Positions 35,040 through 47,700 of a stretch of 64,000 bases of DNA are shown in pieces. The DNA lies in assembly GCA_024516155.1 (NCBI GenBank), contig JAJJXM010000059.1, forward strand, positions 124,001-188,000, written 5' to 3'. The first letter of the stretch is position 1; each line of letters begins with the position of its first letter. The stretch is from Pyronema omphalodes (lineage: Eukaryota; Ascomycota; Pezizomycetes; Pezizales; Pyronemataceae). The translations under genes were made by a program, and so were the position numbers. The notes below the pieces were generated by a model, which did no database searches, was not told the DNA's origin, and was given only the letters and a program-made list of their open reading frames with translations.

Positions 35040-36110
35040 AGGGATAGGGTCACACAGGGTAGACCTGTCAAAAGCCGGATAGTATTGTTGATTTTGACCC
35101 TGAAAGGTTGTACAAATCCGACGTCAAGCATTGAATTGGGCCTATGTATCTCCGTAAAGTCAGCACTGCAATCCCTTCATCATCAGCGGTCACTCGTTGT
35201 GTAACACCTCAAGCAGCGATTCCCGGATTTCCCTGGGCTGCATCAATTATCCACTCTGTTCACAACCATTGCTATTCCAGTTGTAACGGCTCTCACCGAT
35301 AAAGAAAATTCTGCCACCTCGCAACTTGTCCCACCGCATTAAAAGAGAATGAATCCGAATGACGGTTGTGCTGTTTGCCAATGTGGAGGCATGACCTCTC
35401 CGACTGACATTATAAACTAACAGAGCCAAGTACCTTCTCACCGCGCAATGGAAACTATTGACTTGTTAGTAACTATAAACACGGGAAATTGGTTTCCGGG
35501 CACACGACAAACATCACAGATTGCCGAATAAGCGATGCAGCATCACTTCAGGCCTGCAAAGACAAACCGACGTCTCAGTATGGATGTTGTTTGCCGTTGG
35601 TGATACTTTGGATGACTTATCACTAACAGAGTGAGGGTGTGGACCGCATTGCTTTGATTCTAGTCACAAGAGCATTTGTTAGACCGTCCATTTTTTCTGG
35701 TCAATATTTTGTTTGCTCACGTCTGATTGCTTGTTCGACGTCTGATATGTGTGTTTGACTAATTGTTTGACCGTATTTTTACCTCGTTGATCCAGTTCTA
35801 TCGTCCGGTTTGATCTGCAGTTGGAAATCTTTCTTTCCGTTGACCCACGATTTTCAGTGTTTGACCACCGCTACTTTTTTTCAGCTACTTTTTTTTCTCT
35901 GCCATATTACCAACGGATTTCTTTGATATTAGTAAGGAAGAAGGCGCACGTGTTTGTCATAAGACTGCAAAACAAGACATCGGGTTTCAGGCACACCATA
36001 AACAGTCACTGTTTTCAGCAGGCAGCCTAGCGGAATTCCGTCAGGCCTCCAAGGATAAACTATTGTTATCTTTTTCAATCCCCTGATCACACCCTACTGA
36101 TCAGCTGTTC
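35040..36110. other. Spacer with a weak internal duplication
   Basis: No gene. About 80 bases at 35488-35570 (GGTTTCCGGGCACACGACAA to CTTCAGGCCTGCAAAGACAAAC) resemble 35983-36060 (GGTTTCAGGCACACCATAAA to GTCAGGCCTCCAAGGATAAAC). This suggests an old duplicated element, possibly part of the LINE 5' region that follows. Confidence 0.4.
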
Positions 36111-38290
36111 AAATGATTTGTATCTTTCAGGCCTCTGTTCTATTTCCTTTTTCGAACTGTGTTCTGGTTGTGTTTTGTCGAGTTTTTGGATTTCTTATCC
36201 CCGGATCCCTGATTACGATGACATTACTGTATCGGTATAAGTTCTCTGAATTCCCTAGTCGCATCTATCAAGAGGTAATTGAAAGACATCATCAAACAAC
36301 GAGGCCACTTGGCCAGTGTACCGCGCTATCAGCAGATTCCGTCACATCGTTCCCATTTCTCCTCCAAATTCGACTGCGAATATTGGGAAAATCCGCGTTT
36401 AATCGACATCGATGACCGGTCCACCAAGTCACCACATCCGAATACGTCAAAGTTCATATACGCAAATGATGTCACGTCTCTAGTTGTAAATACATTTGGA
36501 GATACCCGAACAAAACCAAATGTGGTCTGATCCACTGGATCAGAAGGCCTATCATTAATTCACAATATCCGAGATTCTAAGTCCACCCACCTCGGCACTC
36601 ATTGCCAGGGCTTTTTTACTGCGCTTGTAATCAGCAACAAATGTCACTGCAACTGTCCAAACGGCGAGTTTGCAGTGGTCTTCAGCCACCCTTCATCATC
36701 CTCCTGTCTCCGATGTTAGGGAAAAGACTTGGGGCGGGAATGCTTGTGTCACTGATCAGTCAGGAACCACTGTACCAATGTTTCTGCACCAAGAAAGAAC
36801 ACTCCCTGTTCCAATGTAACCGCCCTGGCTGCAAGCCACTCAGCATCGAGATATCCACAGACACCTGGGGAGAAATTGCGGGGTACCAGGAGGTGGAAAA
36901 GGAAACATAGGAACCGGATGGTAAGCCCAGTGCCAGTCATGAAGAAACATCAGAGGGTGATTATTCAGACATCATGCGCCTCATGCCCCTCAACATCAAG
37001 GGTTGCAAAGACGTAGAAAAGGTATATAAGATCCTAACATGTCCCGTTAACCGCACTATATCCGTGAAGTTCCTGAGCGTAACGCACAAGGCATCAGATA
37101 TTAGCATCGACGACACACCTTTAAGTGCTTAAGCTACACAATGAAAGTAATTCACGTCATTTTGCGAGACTTCAATGGCTTCCCTGAAGCTCTTGATAGA
37201 AAACCAGCTCGTCGTGAAGATGTGCGTGTGCGTGTTGTTAATGCTTGAAATATCGGCGCTAGCTGGAGACGGGGAACTGTACGATAGCTGGCGAATCGAA
37301 AATCCAGATAACAGAAGCTACACATATTCCTTTTCTCATTATATCGGATCAGATAGTCGCATAGACAGGATATACAGCACCAGACTTTAACCACCAATGG
37401 TACCAACGGGATATAATCCAAACTCCAAAACAGGCGGATCACTCTACAGTAAGCGTACAGTACTGCTAAAGAGACAAAGTAGAAACAGGCCCAGGTTAGT
37501 GGTGTATGAATATCCACTCCCTCTCTCCCGGCGTCATGGAGAAATCTTGTCTTGAGTGATTCTGGATAACCTTATGCTTAGAAGTGAAAGACGAAAGGCA
37601 AGTGCTTTTAGAGAAAGCCAAATTGATAGAGAGGCTTGACCAAAGCTTTAACAACTCGTCCGAATTCTGAAACCTGGGGAAGAATGCTGGTGGAGGATAG
37701 TAATATATACTGACTGGAAAACAACACAGGTCAAATCAAGAAACAATGACCCAAAAAAAAAAAGCAATTGCGTGAGAATACCACGACGAGCTGTACACTG
37801 GACGGCCGACTGAATCTAAAACTCCAGAAGCGCTTTACAAGTATATACCTCAGAGAGATTCTACGGGAACCACTGGACCAGTCTCTCGGGAAGAAATTGA
37901 ATCGGCGGTATACAAGTCAGACAACGGAATTGCCCACGGACCAACTGGGATATCATACGACCTTTTTATGCAATATGCAGAAGTTAGTCGTCAAGAGTTT
38001 GACTTACATAAGATTGTGCGAGCTTTGTTTTTTTTCTCATACAGCCGCTGATTTATGGCATTATGATTCCTACATAATGGACGGTTGGAGTACCAAAGCT
38101 GGTTTATAAGAAGGAGTACGCCACCGAAATCATAAACCATTGGTTCTCCAACATGACAGAAGCAATATACAAACTGTTTACCTGCATCACAAAGAACAGA
38201 CTTCTACCACTAGTCTCTGCGTGCATCGGTAAACATCATGCGGGTTTGATGTTGAATTGGTAATGTTCTTACCATGTGAAACATATTGAG
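36110..38290 (+). mobile_element. Degraded LINE copy (Gag knuckle, endonuclease start, reverse transcriptase)
   Basis: In + order: the repeated 5' region with GAGGCCACTTGGCC (36301) and ATTCGACTGCGAAT (36367); a Gag C-terminus with the knuckle-like CFCTKKEHSLFQCNRPGC (about 36778-36830, one Cys spacing off consensus) followed by LSIEISTDTWGE; an MPLNIKGCKDVEKVYKIL stretch (about 36985) that resembles the start of an apurinic-type endonuclease domain; and at 37930-38270 a reverse-transcriptase remnant (GPTGISYDLFMQYAEVSRQ, IYKLFTCITKNRLL, IGKHHAGLML). Frames are broken throughout and large parts are missing, so it is inactive. It shows that this Gag-like family belongs, or once belonged, to a LINE with endonuclease and reverse transcriptase. 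Confidence 0.6.
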
Positions 38291-38299
38291 ACACTGTTA

Positions 38300-39372
38300 G
38301 ACTATACTAAAATTCACAACAAAATAGTCCATGTAGGATCCTTCGTTTCCTTTTTCTCATTCTGTTACTATATGTAAATATTTTTGAAAATGATATTATT
38401 TATTTTCTTTCCAATATTTCGGTTTCATTTTCGACTACTTACTTGTTTCTAGTTTACTTTAATTTATGTCATTGTTATTTCATTTTTCCCCGCAGGTGGG
38501 GAGTGAATGTGTGATGTTCTCGTTCGGCGCGTTCGAGGAGTGGCTATTCACCTTTCTACGAGTAGCGTGAATCTATAATACGCAATCATCAATCTCTTTT
38601 CTTCTCTCGGAAAAATTAAAAGTGTAACATATGGTAAAGTTTATTTAAATTCCATATTTCTTCTGTTCATCTTTGATGATGTATGTGACTTTCCGTTCCC
38701 TTCCGACTCTCACATCGCGTCCAGCCGGTGGCTGACTATGTAACCGACCGCGTCAATAACGCGTCTCTATTCACCTTATTCAACCATGCACTTCGACGCG
38801 TGACAGTTTCCGGCGCTACGTCGCTCCCAACGCGCCGACTACGCGTCTACGCCCCGCTCAGTCTTCCCGCACGCAACATTAATAAGGTTTGGTACAGAAT
38901 GGCAGTACATCAGGTTGCTTCATTATTTTGGAGGAAACAATCCCGGGAACAAAATACAGTCATATGCAACTGACAGAACGCCCGAAGTTTAAAACTGTCG
39001 TCCATAACCACGGTACGCGCTGAAATAGGCCCTCATGCATATCAGCCGTTATGATTCTCCGCCTCCTTCGGTGTTAACTTTGCTGATTCTGAATCTTTAT
39101 TCCCTGGAACTCATTACGTGAAATTTATTGATTTTTACTTGTCATTTGTTTGCAGATATCTAACTTTGCTCGCCGACATCACCGTGTAAATTCTCCATCA
39201 ATTTCCCACACTATCAATCATCGAAATTCACCCGCCTGTTAAATGTTCATTCTTCATATTGCTGTGTTCCTTTCATCCTTTCTTTTTTTACAGTCGTCGG
39301 CGGTACATTTAGGTACTCTCTGACCTCCCATATCCCGATTCCGACGCCATGATACGCCGTCGTAAACTCGGT
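38300..39372. repeat. LINE 3' remnant and 3' flank of Gag-like copy 4
   Basis: This is the uninterrupted counterpart of 30037-31335 and holds the empty site of the PIF/Harbinger-type MITE at about 38310. A GC-rich island at 38740-38860 contains several ACGCGT sites. From about 39000 the sequence matches 33930-34310. No gene. Confidence 0.5.
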
Positions 39373-40829
39373 CTACATCGTTCCAGTCTTCGTCTTATTA
39401 ACCGACTCTCCCACGGAACCTCTGCACATATGCTTTGACAAGCGGTTGTCGCCCTTGTTTTGACAATCAAACACAATGTGTCCGATTCTTTTGCACAAGT
39501 GACATATGTCCAATAGATCTCGGTGCAGGACTGCCGGATACTGGCCAACGTCAATTTGCGTCAGCTTAGTATATGGAGCGGGACGGTCGAATCGAACGAA
39601 AACCTCCCCTGTGCGATCCCCCAGATGTTTTTCCCGTCTCACTTCGAACGTAGAGGAAAATTTTGGGAAGTTTGTCTGACAAACGTTTTCGACCGCTTTG
39701 CGAATATCTTTCAACCTACAGGACCTATCCGCGGTAATGCGCCATATAACACTAGGTGAATTATTTCTCACTTCAAATGCCCGTATAATCAGCGGTATCG
39801 GCGCATTTTCGAAAAGAAAAGCCTGTGCGGTCAGCGTGACAAGCGCTTGATTTCTTAACTCTGGTCCTGTGAAGCAGATTGCGTAGTGAGAATTTCTGAT
39901 CAATATCGCTTTCGTAATACCCGCCAGTCCTAGTTCCGTTATCTGGTTGAGAATCGTTATGTTCATTGCAACTTTGGTTTTTCTATGAGCTCCTGAGGTA
40001 GACCGAGGAATATCCAGCACTTGCTTCTGGCATATTGGTAGCGTCTCTCAGTTGGTATCGCGTCAGAACGAATAGGAATGTGTCTGGACCTTCTTCAGGT
40101 GAACGACGGTTTTTGATTAGATTGTCCGTTGCTGTAAAGTTGTCGCTTACTGCGCCTTGTCGGCTTTTCTCCAGAATCTCGGTAGAATTTGTTTTTCCGC
40201 TATCACTGGATCCGGCTCGGAACCTGGAACCGCTTCAGTAGTCCCTCGAATCCTCCTTCCGGCCTCTTTAGATGAAGCTATGCCCGAAAAAAAGGGCACC
40301 CTGATTGAACTGGCCACCCTTCTTGTGCATGTCTATATCTTTTTGGCGTAGACACTCGACTTCCATCTTCAAGGCGGCCATTTCTTTGCCAGCTGCTGAT
40401 TCTCCTTTTTTAGCTCCTCAGTCCTAATATGGGTTTCTGCTTATTTCGAAAATCATCTCCTCTAATTGATGTCTTGATTTAACCAGGACCTGACGTTGTT
40501 GATCAATCTCCTCGAACTGTTGTTTCGTTGTAGTATTGTCTTTCAAGAGCGCTTGGTGAGCCTCTTCTAAATTCGTTTTTCTTCAATGAACTGATCAAAA
40601 ATTCGTTTCAGATCTCGCGTGGTCTTGTAGTGCTTGTTAGCACCGCATAATACATCGCACTGCTAGTCGGTCTTTCTTTTGGTGTGACAGGGGTTACGAA
40701 CCGGTTTTTCTGGTACAGACCAAATTGCTCATTTGGCGTCATATCAAGAGCCTTCACAGGCATATCGGTGGAGGTATCCATGGGCGTCATGAACGGTTGA
40801 GTGGCCTCAGTGGAATGGTAAAATAGCAA
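39373..40829 (-). pseudogene. Coiled-coil Gag-like CCHC gene, array copy 4 (start lost)
   Basis: The N-terminus resembles copy 3 (YHSTEATQPF with HHSTEAPQWS), but the expected ATG reads ATT near 40824. The coiled coil (about 40340-40620: LKRIFDQFIEEK, KDNTTTKQQFEEIDQQRQVL, MAALKMEVECLRQKDID) is split by several frame breaks. The Gag-like domain is open from about 40020 to the stop (HYAICFTGPELRNQALVTL, GDRTGEVFVRFDRPAP). The knuckle is CHLCKRIGHIVFDC (CX2CX4HX4C), then LSKHMCRGSVGES. It keeps the full domain order of the 12264 gene, unlike copies 1 and 2 which lack the coiled coil. Start loss and breaks suggest a pseudogene, although the last 200 codons are clean. Confidence 0.6.
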
Positions 40830-40942
40830 GAAGTGATCGCGGGATTGGTCAAGCGAGTGATGGACGGGATTGTATATGGGAAAGAAGTGGAAAAATCAAG
40901 GTTTAGGCGGGTGATGAGGGGTGGGGGTGGCGATGGAGAAAA

Positions 40943-40984
40943 CTCGTGGAGATGGGGGAGGATTAAGGTGGGCGTGCCAAGACA
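40943..40984 (-). promoter_or_regulatory. Shared 5' leader box (copy 7)
   Basis: Minus strand: TCTTGGCACGCCCACC, then TCCTCCCCCATCTCCACGAG, about 155 bases before the lost start of copy 4. The TATA-like core is gone. Confidence 0.5.
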
Positions 40985-41089
40985 GGTTTTCGCGCGATGC
41001 GCCCACCTGTGCAGACGACGGACAGGCAGGATGGGGTCCAAAATGCATACCTTCCACGCCAATTTCGGAATTCTGGTTCTGCGAAAGAT

Positions 41090-42290
41090 TCGTCAAAGCT
41101 TTCGCTTAAGTCTTCCGCAGTTTTCCCAAAGGTTCAGTGGGCCGCAGAATATTTTCCTGGTGCGTGTTACACAGAAACAACACAGTGTATGACCGTATGA
41201 TTATTCTTGCTTATAGAAGGCTATCATAAACAGGCCGCCTATTCCATTCGAGGAACAAAGAAGCTAATATATCGTAACGTCATATTTCGAAATAAGTGGC
41301 TCGCTTTAACCGCGTTGCCGTGTTGCCACGACAACACAACCAATTTAGCGCTAACCAACACGCGCGCTGTAGCGTATCACGAAATAGCAAGCGCGCGTCA
41401 AATAATAGTCGATCTGCATGTACTATATGAAAACAACATAAATCATTCACTCACCGAACACCGTGCTTTCAGCAGTGGAGGTTAACGTTCACGGGTTCTT
41501 CCCACCCTCCCCACCGAAATACTTCCGCACACGTTACGGCACGTTGCAGAGTTTGACCATTCCCGCCGATAGAACTGCACTTCGATTAGTTGATACTTTT
41601 TGTCTCGCGTTTCATGAAAATCACCGGTGAGTTTGCGCTTTGCAGCATATTCTGTATTCCTCCATAGATGGTGCACGTATCCGTTGAAGGATCCGAAAAT
41701 AATTATACTACGGTATATCGGGCATAGTGAGCATAGTGAGCAACAGCTGCCACACCATATCCTGGTAGCGAAAATATTCAACTGCACCTTACTGGTACAG
41801 GTTCTTTTCCAGACAAGGTAACTACAGGAAACACCAGGAAAAACCTCCGGAACTTACGTTACAACTTGAGAATGTCCTCTGCAGTTCTCGCCGACATAAT
41901 CCATTTATATTCGAGACGTGATTGACTTGGTACACGATGTGCGTTCCATCCGGACATTCCGAAATTACCCGCAACAAAAAAGATTGTTATTCTGGACACA
42001 CCGTACACTGTAAGTGTGTAGAGATGTCAAACAAGTCTTCGATGACGATGGTTTGGTATTTCGCCGGTGACAAGCACGGTAGCTGGCCGCGTGAAAGCAT
42101 TCTAGATATTGTCCCAGCAGCCATAAGCATAGCAGAGATAATTCCGACAAATGGTATCCTGCATAATGTGCTGCCGTCGGAGGCATCCTGCCAACTTCGA
42201 CTGCTAACGGATACAGTGCACAGTCTTTTTTTTTCCGATCTTCTTCTCCGCAAGAGCACGCTTCCGGTCACGACATCTCTCGTTCAACCG
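41090..42290. other. Intergenic, no supportable gene
   Basis: Several frames of 60-150 codons overlap on both strands (for example 41922-42383 against 41965-42271), but none has a recognisable domain or a paralogue in the window. I call nothing here. The region lies between array copy 4 and the second degraded LINE. Confidence 0.35.
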
Positions 42291-44185
42291 CTTGCCTCAT
42301 TATTTCGCCATTCATTTCCATTTTCCGGCCCTGCATGTTGCCTATCAACGTTTGGCAGCTTGTGTACTTTATCGACCCCTTGATGCTTCCCCTCCGTCTT
42401 CAATCTTTACATGTCTTAGCGCGACCGGACTGTCGTACAAAATGATCCTCAGATTCCACGATTCAACACAACATCACCCATCAAGAGGTCCCAAGGGACC
42501 ATGAGGCCACTTGGCCGGTACACACAACACTCCCATTTTTCTGCTCCGTTACATTGATCCACTCATTTCGACTTCGAATAGCGAAAACCTATTCACGCTC
42601 TAATCGACATCGATATTCACATTATCAGAAAATGGCCCTGCAAGACAGCAGATGACTTCCTCGACGAAAGAACAATCGACGAAAATATCTCCAGCAATAC
42701 GAAGGGTTATTAATTGATGGAGACCTGAGAGGACCTAGATGCTATCCAGACTAGTAACAGCACCTACTATGCTGTCGGCTTCACCACCATGAAAAACTCT
42801 GAAATGCTGCAGTGAACTCCTTTTCTGTTGGCGGAGTAATTATCCTCGTCCACATCCGTATCTTCGGCGAGATCTAATAACGACCAGATGAAATGTGGCA
42901 TTTCCCGGCTCCGCCGTTTTAACCAACTCTATCATTCACAACGAACGCGCGGTGAAAGACCATGTCCAGAAACATTTCCCCACTTTTTAACTCAACTGCT
43001 GAGATTTTTCCTGCGCTGGAAGGCGGATACAAGACAGGAGAATTCTACTGGCGTTTCGGAACTCACTCGAAACCCATGTCTACAACGACAATGAACCTTG
43101 GAACAAACGTTTCCTAGTCCGCCAGGAACCAGTGTTTCCGTGCCGTTTTTGCAAGAAAATCTACATAACGTTTGCACATACAACTGGCAGATAAGGTCTA
43201 ATGTTCGAAGGGCACTTCCAACAGCCGTATCGGAAAATAGTTTAACGACATCTCCGAGAAAGCAGAAAGAACGCATGATTATCGATCACTATGAGAACTA
43301 TCACAATTAATATCAATGGTGGCGGAGACATTTCCCCAGTTGACCAAGCCCTTTCATTCCCCAAGAAGAATCAGGTCAACATGGCCTTCGTGTGCGAATC
43401 CCATATGACTGGAAAATCCTGATCGAAGAATACCGCAAGGTTGGCAACAATATGAATGGATTAGTAGCAATTATACCGGCACTTTGTTGTTCCGACCACT
43501 GCGTAATAGGTGTTGAATATTGTCCATACGAAATCGTAAGGACGGGGCTAGGACAGTGGTATATGAATATCCGCCTTCGCAACACTCGTCCAGCTTGAGC
43601 TTGATGGGTCCGAGTTTTGGAAATGTGGCAACTGCATTGTCCGCCGTCATTCAGGGCGATATAATGTCTCTTCTGGGTCTCGTGGTCTATCATTATATCT
43701 GAAGGAAACACATTTCACCGAAGAGGACGGAAACTGTAAGGGACAAGCGTCGAGGTTTTGAAGACAGTATTGTACAAGCATTTGAGACGACTGAAGAAGC
43801 GCAGACATTGAAGTCCGTGGGTTTAGGTGGTTCAAAAAGCCGAACCAGTCCGACTACCAGTTCAATTAGAATCCCGGACGCTACGTGTTTCCACCACATT
43901 AAACACGTCCAAACTCTCATCGCTCGTGCCGGAGTAACCAAGGTCGATTTATCATACGGATATCAAATCCTCTTTGCCACTTACAATGACAACATCGATG
44001 TACAAGCCGTTCACGATGGTCACCAATAACCGACTCCGGTATAAGTTCCTGACTCTATGGTGTTTTCACCATATAAGCATGTCTATCTAGACGTTTTTCG
44101 CTCGTGCTGAAATGATGAATGAACCACTGTATGTAGCTTTCTTGGATCAAGAGAAAGCTTATGATAGGATCAAAAATTGCACGGG
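42290..44185 (+). mobile_element. Degraded LINE copy (Gag end, endonuclease, RT motif A)
   Basis: The repeated 5' region (GAGGCCACTTGGCCGG at 42501, TTCGACTTCGAAT at 42568, TAATCGACATCGAT) is followed by pieces of the Gag-like domain (GYKTGEFYWRF near 43030) and a knuckle-like CRFCKK near 43140. Then comes an endonuclease-like start (ITINGGGDISPVDQALSF, MAFVCESHMTG, 43300-43410). Finally, at about 44120-44175, LYVAFLDQEKAYDRI is the typical motif A of LINE reverse transcriptases, with the first catalytic Asp. Most of the coding region is missing or shifted. It is in the same orientation and belongs to the same family as 36110-38290. Confidence 0.6.
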
Positions 44186-44722
44186 AATTCTATGATGGGT
44201 TGTATTCTTAACGGTTCACTGGCAATGAAGGTTGTTGGAACAGGCTACTAGAGAACTTCCCACGAGGAATGTTTGATTTCGATGGTGATTTGGTGAAGTT
44301 GAGAGATGTTGACTTGGTTTAGATGGAGAAGGAAAGTGACGGAAACTCGTATACTAAATAAGAATGATGTAGCTGTTATGAACGCTAAAATTTGTTTGGT
44401 TGTTCATGTGAATTATATGTTGCGATATTGTGATTGTTGTGTTTTGTGAGGCTTATTTTATATATTACCGTATCAATAGCTGTGGTTTTCATTGGCTTCA
44501 TGCTGGTTGGAACTTCTCGACCCTACATATTATCATGTACGGGTTATGTTACACTGTACCATGCTGTCTTCGGTGGTCAACGTAACTCCTGCGTCACCCC
44601 AAACGTTATGGCCACCTACTCTCTTTGTAATATATCACGTGCAAAACGTCCTTTAATTGTTAATAACATAAACAATGCTTTATAATCAGAAGAAGAAACC
44701 ATTCCGCTCTCTCTCCTCTGCA
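44186..44722. other. Spacer downstream of the helicase gene
   Basis: AT-rich with no gene. It holds the 3' end of the LINE remnant and probably the 3' untranslated region of the minus-strand helicase. Confidence 0.4.
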
Positions 44723-47700
44723 CTACTCTTCCTCCCAATCCCTCTGTTCCAATTCCACCAACCTCTGCGCCGCCTTTTTTATGCCCTCCGCTCTTTCCTT
44801 CAACCTACCATCGGCACCCTGTACCTTCCTCGGCAGCGCAAGTTCCAGCGCCTCCACAACAACCGCGACCTCCGCCTCCGCCACAGCCTCAACAGTCCTC
44901 AACCCCTTCTCCCACAGCCTTCTAGCCACTACACTCTTGACCCCCGGCAACCTAGCCAGCGCCAGTAGCTCCTCCTTAACACCCCCCTCCAATCTTCCTG
45001 AATAGCACGCCACAAGCACCTTTAGTCCCGTCCATCCCATAACTCGCAAAAACTGCCCAACGTCACAGCCCACCCTCTACAAGTCCCTGCCAACTGCTGT
45101 ACGAATCCTCTCTCAACCCCCCGAATTCCGCCGCTACCGCATGTACCGTGTTTCATTAATGAGCTGTCTGAGCATTAGGGAGACATAAATCGTTTGATGG
45201 ATGCGATTTTCAACGGGTTGAAGCCGGGTGATAGAGGCTGGTTGAACGCCGCAGAGTAAAGCTGCACGTAAAGAGGGTTCATCGAGGGCTTCAAATAGCT
45301 GGCGGAGGTGAAGGGGATCAATTTCTAAGGTGCTGGTGAGATGCAGTGGGTGAAGTGGTAGCAGATTTGGAGGTCGGTTTCGAGGTTGAAGGAACGGAGA
45401 GCGACGGAGAGTTCGGCGTTGAGGAAGAGACCGTCGGTGGGGGTTAGGCCGGCTGTAACGGTGGCGCGACCAAGGGTTGTGGGGTGTAGTAGCCGAATTC
45501 GTCGGATGAGATCAGTCGTTGGCTGGTAAGATCGGAGAGGATTTGGTCGAGGAGATCTTCGGAGGTGGATTCGGGTTGGAGTTGAAACAGCAATGTGTAG
45601 GAGAGGAAACTAGGATGTGGCCGGTGGATGTGGCGAGATGCGTGGCGATGACTTCGAGGATTGCGCGGGAGAGTCGTGTGGTATCGGATGTTAACAGGGC
45701 GGATTTGACGATGGGAAGGGGTTGTGTGAGGAGCTTTGTTAATGGGCCGACATCTTTTTCCCGGACCAAGATGAACGTCTCGCCGGCGGTGTCTTTGCCT
45801 TTTCGTCCCGCTCTTCCCCGCATTTGTTGTAGTGTAGTGGCGGTGACGAAATCCCGGCCTTGGTGGGGAATGATGATTACTCGTCGGGCTGGGAGGTTAA
45901 CGCCGGCAGCTATGGTGGCGGTGCAGAATATAATCTTGATTGTGCCCTCTTGATATGCCATTGTAATGATATCCCGTTCCTCTGAAGTGAGGCCTGCGTG
46001 ATGAAAAGCTATACCCGCAGGAATAACTTTTTCTAAAACTGGATCAAGACCAACAGCTGTGGTTCCAAGCTCTGTCAATATATGCCGTCGCTTCTCTTCT
46101 ATATTGCTAGGTGCCCGGGGTATATATCTACGCATTAACGTAGCAAGGTCTTCGCATTTTGCTCGACTTTCACAAAATATCAGCACTCCATGCCCACTGG
46201 ATACGCATTCCTGAGTCAACATAATTGCAGCGTTTGTGACTGGATCCTTCATATCCTTCTTATCGCTTGTTGGAAGCTCGCGCTGTTTCGAAAAGTTGAT
46301 GGAAAAATTCCGTTCTCGAAGGCAATGTGTTCTTCTAGCTGTATGGGACGAAAAGAGCACTCATAAACCTGAGCTTTCAACCATTTCCCGAGAGTATCAG
46401 CATTGCTGAGGGTAGCCGACATTCCGACGATTTGTATTTTGTTGCCGAGACATAATAATTTCGCCGCCAAAATCTCCAAGATAAACCCCCGATGCTCATC
46501 ATCAACCATATGCAACTCATCAAAAACTACCAATCCGACATCATCAATAGTTCGGTCTTCAATAGCTGTATTGATGATTGCATTCGCTCTTTCAAGTGTA
46601 CAAACCGCAACGTCGATATCCTTCCATCTTGCTCGGCTTCCTACACCGCTGAAAAATCCAACAGCTGTTGCGTTTCTCCATCTTTTTCCAACCGGCACAC
46701 GGATACCCCGGAACACTGTTTCCAGATATTTCGTTTTTCTCCTGGACGATACTGACATAGGGTACCACGATCAAGACCTTCTTGAAGTCCTCCATGACTC
46801 GCTTAGCCATTAATATATCCGACACCAAACTCTTTCCCGCAGATGTAGGCGCCGTGTATACTAGATTACTATCTCCTTGCAAAACCTCCGGGAGAGATAA
46901 GCATTCCGATTGCCAGGGATACATCTCATGTACATTTGCCGCGGCGAACCCAGATACTATATCATCAACAAGCCCCCATTTGGGATGTGAAATAGAGAGC
47001 TCGTTTTCTGATCTTAAAATTGGGGGTTTCGGAGGAGGTCCAGCTGTGGAGGAGGGATTATCATAAGGACCCTGTGTTGGGGCCCACGGTGTTACTTCAT
47101 TCCCGAGGTAGTCAGGGGCGGCGTATTGTGTTGACATTTGTGGAACTGCGGGGACCGCTGGAACCGCTGGGGTTGTCGTTTCTGGGAGCTTTGTTGCTAT
47201 TTGTGAAACTGCTGTGACTTTCGTTGCGGAAGGCTTCACTGGAACTGTTATTAAGAGACATCATCTCAGGACTGTTGTGAGGGGATTACCGGAGGAACAA
47301 GTGTAGAAGCAATCTCGGCCTGTTTCAGTGCCTGCAGCTCGGCTTCGGTGAGTAGTGCAAGCTGTGATTTTGGTGTGTCCTCAAGCCTTGGAAGGGGGCG
47401 GCCAACGTAGGACACTCTGGGGCGCTGTGGAAACGATTGTGGATTCGGTTTTGTAGGAGTGGTGGCTTTTGGAGCAGCTACAGGCGTTTGTTTCGCTGGG
47501 CTATTGGCCGCCGTCGAAGGGCCCTGTGACGTCTTCGGTAACAAGCCGTACTTTTCGAGCTGCGATACAGGCGTTTCTTTTGGATGTTCTCGACCGGCAT
47601 AGGAGACCCTGGATAGTTTTGACGGTCCATTCACTGATCGGGGGATAGCTAAATTTGGAGCTTAGCGGTTGTCTCATCAGCGACATTCTTAGGAATACGC

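Noticed and set aside
41922..42383. 153-codon + strand frame
   Set aside because: No domain, overlapped by equally open minus frames, located in a repeat-rich spacer.
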